The notes under the pieces are model-generated. The model worked only from the letters and a program-made list of their open reading frames with translations, was not told where the DNA came from and ran no database searches. From CAZIUL01 sp964542475 (GTDB taxonomy: Bacteria; Planctomycetota; B15-G4; CAYZWU01), in assembly GCA_964542475.1 (NCBI GenBank), contig CAZIUL010000105.1:1-8927 (forward strand): DNA of 8,927 bases. Reading direction: 5' to 3'. Each line of letters starts with the position of its first letter. Within the stretch, counting starts at the first letter, position 1. Below are positions 5,705 through 8,927 of the stretch, piece by piece. The position numbers and the translations under genes were made by a program.

Positions 5705-8700
5705 TCATTTCCCGGCCTTCCGGGCGCAGGAGGTGATTGCATCGTCGAGGCGGGGCATATCCGGCATCCATCTCTTTGCCTCTTGAAAATGCTTTAATGC
5801 CGTATCGTGCCTCTTCTGCTTCATATCCGCCCACCCCAGCAGAAAATGAGCCCTTGCAAGCTTATGATTGCTCTTCAACAGAGAACGCAGTATATCCCCG
5901 GCCTTGGCGTAATCAGCAACGGTAATGAGGATCTTGGACATCTGCAGAAGGATCAGCACATTGTCAGGAGCGAGCCGCACCGCTTTTTTTGCGTGCTGCA
6001 TGGCTCGGTCCGCGTCGTTCAGGCGCATATACGCAAGACTGAGGCTGTAAAACGCCCAGGGGTTTTCGGGGTCCTTCTTCGCCGCATCCTTGAAAAAAGG
6101 AACCGCTTCACTGGCGCGATCGCTGGTAAGCGCATCGAAACCGTTGTAGATCAGGTCGTATACTTCGATCTTGTTCTTCGGATCCGGAAGCTTTACGTTT
6201 GCACCAGGTTTTTTCGAGTCTCCCCCGCCCGCATAACCAAGCGCTGCAAGGGCTCCGATCCGGTCCGCGGCAACGCCTTCGCCCGGCCCAAACGAAGAGG
6301 ATCTCTCCAGGCTCGATTGGCGCGCTTTCAGCTCTTTGTGCATCTGTCCGGCCCGGTCCGGCAGGTCGTGATACAGGTTGTCAGCTTCGCCGGGATCGGT
6401 TGCGAGGTTGTACAGCTCGGATTCGGGCGCGAACACGTACTTCCACTCCCTGTTTCTCAAGGCGTAGAGCGGGCTCCACCCGTAGGTCAGCGGATCGTGC
6501 GTCTCAAGCGCTGTCCACCGCTCCTTTTGTTTTGCGTCGTTGAAAAGCCACGGAACAAGGCTGATGCCGTCTGTGTCCACGCGCTTTATTCCGAAGAGCT
6601 CGGCCAGTGTGGGCATCACATCCTGCAGGCCCGCGCTCTGCGCGACCCGCGCCCCGGCTCTCCCGGGATCCGATCGGGGCAGCCTGATGATCATTGGTAC
6701 GCGCACGCACTCCTCGTACAGGAACAGGCCGTGCGCCTTTTCCCCGTGGTCTCCCAGCCCCTCTCCGTGATCCCCCACCAGAACGATGAGCATCTCCTCG
6801 TAAAGCTGTTTATCCTTCAAAAAACCGAAAAGCCTGCCAATGCAGTCATCCACGTATGCGATCTCTCCCCCGTACTTGTTGTCCGAATAAAGCTCGCTGA
6901 ACGGCTTGGGAGGGTCGTACTTCGTGTGCGGGTCGTAGAAGTGAAGAAAAAGGAAAAAAGGCTCCGGGCTTTCGGCTTCTAGGTGTTCGCGCAACAGGTT
7001 CACGGCCCCGTCCACCACCTCGTCCGCTTTTCTTTCGTACGGCCGGATGTCCCGGGGGTTCTCCTTTGTGAACACGTCCTCGTAGTGATCGAACCCCTGG
7101 CCCATGCCGGAGCGTCGGGACAGGAGAACAACGCCGATCACACCGGCCGTGGTATACCCCGCCCCCTTGAAGAGCTCGCCCAGTGTTTCTGCGTCATCGC
7201 TCAGGGCCATGTTCAGGTTGTCGCGGACCCCGTGCCGGGCCGGGTGGAGGCCGGTGAGAAGGGTAATGTGAGCGGGAGTGGTCAGGGGAGCGGGCGTGAC
7301 AGCATCCAGGAACAGAACGCCTTCGCGTGCGATTGCGGAGATGTTCGGTGTCTTGACCTTGTCGCTTCCGTAAGGCTCGAGATGGTCGATCCGGCAGGTG
7401 TCAATGCTTATGAGCAGCACGTTCCTGCCCGAGAAACGGGCGCTTTCCCCGGAGCACGCCGAAAGCAAGACTATCATGCCGAGCCCTACACCGAGCCCGG
7501 CGAGTGCTTTTTTCGGGCCCTGTATTTTACCGTAGGTAGCTGATCGCCACAGCCATTCCAGCGGCCCAAAGCGGAAGAACCTCAGCCAGACCCGGGAAAC
7601 AATTATCTGAACGATCCATACTCCCAGCACCACGCCGAGCAGCTCAAAGCGGCTGAGCTGCCCGTGGAGCCCGAGCCCATGGCCGTAGAACAGGAATGTA
7701 CAGATCACGGTGGCAAGCAGGTAGTTGGTCAGGGCAATGCGGCCCACCGCGGACAGGGCTTTTATCAACCATGTGATCCGGCCGCTCTTGCAGATCAGCA
7801 TTATCAGCCCGATCCACCCGAAGGCCACGGGCAGGACAGCGATGTAGTTGTACAGGGGGCCCAGGTACCTGGAATATGTGAAGGCCCAATCCTCCATGTG
7901 GTTCCTGTAAGCGCCATATATGCTGACGGGAAGCCCGATCAGAAGCGCGGCCATGATCATGCCTGCATAAAACCTTTTCGACCGGCGGGCGCTGAACACG
8001 CCTAGCTTGAACAGGGCCATGCCCATGAGCATGAACCCGCAGGCGAACCACACCACCCGCTTCGGAAAGTGACTGAGATGAAACTTGAAGGTCGTGGGGA
8101 TCATGGCCTTCCGCTGCTCCATCCAGCTTCCGAGATACGTTGAGGTCTCCTTTTCAATGGCAGCTTGGGTGGGTGTCCAACCGACAATCCGATGATAAAG
8201 CTCCTGGATAGGCATTTCTTTGATGTTGCGGCCTGCATGCAGATCCTGGAGTGCCGGAACCGACAGGAGAAGAACGGCCAGGACGATCTGAACCGAAGGG
8301 CGGAGCTTTCGCAACAAGAAAACGACCATTCCTGCCAGGGCATAGCTGTAAAGGATGTCCCCATACCAGATCAGGTAGGCGTGGCATATACCGATGAGCA
8401 GCAGCAGGCACATGCGCCGGTAGTGAATGCCTGCACAGCCAAGGCCTGCGGCGCGCCGTCGCGTTGCCATGAGAATGATCCCTGCGCCAAAGAGCATGGA
8501 AAAGATGGACATGAACCTGCCTTGAAACAGCACCTGGGATACCAGCCAGGTCCAGTAGTCCGGGCCTTTGATCATTCCACAGGCGTGGGGGTTGCGAAAG
8601 GCGGTACCGATCAAGGCGAAGCACTGGATGTTGATCATCAGGATCCCTAGCACGGCAAGACCGCGCAAAACGTCGAGGGACACGATGCGGTCTTTTCCGA

Positions 8701-8737
8701 TCACAGGGCCGGATTGTGCTGATGTGACGAGATTCAC
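5705..8737 (-). CDS. Fusion: YeiB/DUF418 membrane domain, sulfatase-fold domain, TPR repeats
   Basis: This 1010-residue protein has three parts. Residues 1-402 are a multi-pass YeiB/DUF418-like domain, with SLDVLRGLAVLGILMINI (20-37), FGAGI (83-87), RRMCLLLLIGICHAYLIWYG (107-126) and the characteristic C-terminal GPLEWLWRSATY (391-402). Residues 409-428 (KKALAG...LLSAC) look like a lipoprotein signal with lipobox cysteine C428. Residues 438 to about 800 are an alkaline phosphatase/sulfatase-fold domain: SIDTCRIDHL with D446, PLTTPAH (484-490), GDHGE (655-659, D656 and H657) and LYNLATDPGEADNL (775-788). The formylglycine motif CxPSR is replaced by T486-T-P-A-H, so threonine is the likely nucleophile, as in phosphoglycerol-transferase or phosphatase relatives. 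Residues 868-1000 form about three or four TPRs. GTG 8737 has GGAG six bases upstream. The sulfatase part should lie outside the cytoplasm. Substrate unknown; envelope glycan or lipid modification is plausible. Confidence 0.85.
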   Translation of the reverse strand: MNLVTSAQSGPVIGKDRIVSLDVLRGLAVLGILMINIQCFALIGTAFRNPHACGMIKGPDYWTWLVSQVLFQGRFMSIFSMLFGAGIILMATRRRAAGLGCAGIHYRRMCLLLLIGICHAYLIWYGDILYSYALAGMVVFLLRKLRPSVQIVLAVLLLSVPALQDLHAGRNIKEMPIQELYHRIVGWTPTQAAIEKETSTYLGSWMEQRKAMIPTTFKFHLSHFPKRVVWFACGFMLMGMALFKLGVFSARRSKRFYAGMIMAALLIGLPVSIYGAYRNHMEDWAFTYSRYLGPLYNYIAVLPVAFGWIGLIMLICKSGRITWLIKALSAVGRIALTNYLLATVICTFLFYGHGLGLHGQLSRFELLGVVLGVWIVQIIVSRVWLRFFRFGPLEWLWRSATYGKIQGPKKALAGLGVGLGMIVLLSACSGESARFSGRNVLLISIDTCRIDHLEPYGSDKVKTPNISAIAREGVLFLDAVTPAPLTTPAHITLLTGLHPARHGVRDNLNMALSDDAETLGELFKGAGYTTAGVIGVVLLSRRSGMGQGFDHYEDVFTKENPRDIRPYERKADEVVDGAVNLLREHLEAESPEPFFLFLHFYDPHTKYDPPKPFSELYSDNKYGGEIAYVDDCIGRLFGFLKDKQLYEEMLIVLVGDHGEGLGDHGEKAHGLFLYEECVRVPMIIRLPRSDPGRAGARVAQSAGLQDVMPTLAELFGIKRVDTDGISLVPWLFNDAKQKERWTALETHDPLTYGWSPLYALRNREWKYVFAPESELYNLATDPGEADNLYHDLPDRAGQMHKELKARQSSLERSSSFGPGEGVAADRIGALAALGYAGGGDSKKPGANVKLPDPKNKIEVYDLIYNGFDALTSDRASEAVPFFKDAAKKDPENPWAFYSLSLAYMRLNDADRAMQHAKKAVRLAPDNVLILLQMSKILITVADYAKAGDILRSLLKSNHKLARAHFLLGWADMKQKRHDTALKHFQEAKRWMPDMPRLDDAITSCARKAGK

Positions 8738-8792
8738 GGCTGTCTCCGGAAGTCTGGTTTTCTGTTCAAGTCATTCAGCTTATCAGACAGAA

Positions 8793-8830
8793 GGCCGGGA
8801 TACCATTTCCCAATCCTGGAATCCCCGGGC
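8793..8830. repeat. Imperfect inverted repeat in the divergent promoter region
   Basis: GGCCGGGATACCA at 8793-8805 faces TGGAATCCCCGGGCC at 8817-8831, separated by eleven bases. The arms pair over 13 bases with one mismatch and a two-base bulge. It lies between the divergent genes, about 40 bases upstream of the plus-strand -35 element and roughly 55-95 bases upstream of the minus-strand GTG, so it is placed to act as a shared operator or as a hairpin in the minus-strand leader. There is no T-run, so it is not a standard terminator. Confidence 0.4.
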
Positions 8831-8831
8831 C

Positions 8832-8857
8832 GCTCTCACTCTCGCTCTCCCCCTCCC
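8832..8857 (+). repeat. Tandem CTCTC hexamers in a pyrimidine tract
   Basis: Three tandem hexamers GCTCTC, ACTCTC, GCTCTC (8832-8849) run into CCCCTCCC. Only one purine interrupts each unit, so the minus strand is an almost pure purine run. It lies 15 bases upstream of the plus-strand -35 element. It may be a slipped-strand repeat or a structural element; no function is shown. Confidence 0.35.
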
Positions 8858-8872
8858 AAACCCAGGCATTTC

Positions 8873-8902
8873 TTGACCCCTGTTCCTTCCGGATGATATA
8901 AC
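8873..8902 (+). promoter_or_regulatory. Strong sigma70-type promoter for the gene at the right edge
   Basis: TTGACC (8873-8878, five of six bases of the -35 consensus) and TATAAC (8897-8902, five of six of the -10 consensus) are 18 bases apart. Transcription should start near 8909, giving a leader of about 15 bases that carries GGAGGAGG (8912-8919) before the ATG. This is the best promoter in the window and points to a housekeeping sigma factor and a well-expressed gene. Confidence 0.65.
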
Positions 8903-8923
8903 ATTCCCCTTGGAGGAGGCAGT

Positions 8924-8927
8924 ATGC
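8924..8927 (+). CDS. Start of a truncated plus-strand gene
   Basis: ATG at 8924-8926 is preceded by GGAGGAGG at 8912-8919 and a strong promoter. Only the start codon and one further base are in the window, so nothing can be said about the product. It is divergent from the fusion-protein operon and may share the inverted repeat at 8793-8830 with it. Confidence 0.5.

Larger units (their letters stand above)
8738..8923. promoter_or_regulatory. Divergent regulatory region
   Basis: These 186 bases separate the start of the minus-strand fusion gene from the plus-strand ATG at the window edge. They contain, left to right, the SD of the fusion gene (CGGAG, six bases before its GTG), a long imperfect inverted repeat at 8793-8830, a pyrimidine-rich hexamer repeat at 8832-8857, and a clear plus-strand promoter and SD. 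I see no equally good minus-strand -35/-10 pair. The minus strand has TGATAAGC about 40 bases before the GTG, but no -35 at proper spacing. Confidence 0.5.

Noticed and set aside
4633..5797. Open frames of 160-190 codons on the plus strand opposite the GH130 gene.
   Set aside because: They are antisense shadows of a gene with clear family motifs on the minus strand.
5807..6982. A 391-codon open frame on the plus strand.
   Set aside because: It lies wholly antisense to the sulfatase/TPR coding region, has no SD, and its protein has no recognisable motifs; it reflects GC-rich codon use opposite a real gene.
1..8927. CRISPR arrays, rRNA genes, insertion sequences, transposases and integrases.
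   Set aside because: No regularly spaced direct repeats, no rRNA-like sequence, no transposase or integrase motifs, and no terminal inverted repeats with target duplications were seen.

Overview
The window reads as a GC-rich bacterial chromosome fragment. The organism is probably Gram-negative: there is a multi-domain membrane protein with an internal lipobox-like cysteine and a predicted extracytoplasmic enzyme domain. Sulfatase-fold domains fused to TPR repeats are, from general knowledge, frequent in Acidobacteria, Planctomycetes, myxobacterial/desulfobacterial lineages and uncultured phyla. I cannot assign a taxon from the sequence alone. GTG starts with good Shine-Dalgarno (SD) sequences are common here.

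Left block (1-2229), all on the minus strand: two small membrane methyltransferase-like proteins of the isoprenylcysteine carboxyl methyltransferase (ICMT)/phospholipid methyltransferase fold (1627-2229 and 908-1471), then a stand-alone B12-dependent methionine synthase activation-domain protein (122-808). The spacers between these genes are the most unusual part of the window. The spacer at 817-878 has the layout of an integron attC recombination site: an R''-like ACCTAAC box, an imperfect stem, and a final GTT box just before the next start codon. The longer spacer at about 1509-1608 shares two exact words with it in the same order (TTCAGCTGAC, then GCAGCTGAT) and adds three perfect hairpins. 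A third, weaker candidate lies at 56-118. The block may therefore be a decayed or divergent gene-cassette array without an integrase in view.

Middle (2230-2854): about 625 bases with no convincing gene, holding a few perfect palindromes and a possible promoter. It is followed by a plus-strand transporter of the major facilitator superfamily (2855-4495) with features of the proton-coupled peptide transporter (POT/PTR2) branch and a very charged central loop.

Right block (4558-8737), minus strand: a two-gene unit convergent with the transporter. The first gene encodes a 1010-residue protein that joins a YeiB/DUF418-type membrane domain, a lipoprotein-like signal segment, a sulfatase-fold domain with threonine at the nucleophile position, and C-terminal TPR repeats. 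Twenty-five bases after its stop begins a GH130-type glycoside phosphorylase/hydrolase with its own SD. Together these suggest envelope glycan or glycolipid metabolism, but the substrate cannot be read from sequence.

Right edge (8738-8927): a divergent regulatory region with a long imperfect inverted repeat, a pyrimidine-rich hexamer repeat, and a strong sigma70-type promoter plus SD for a plus-strand gene whose ATG falls in the last four bases.
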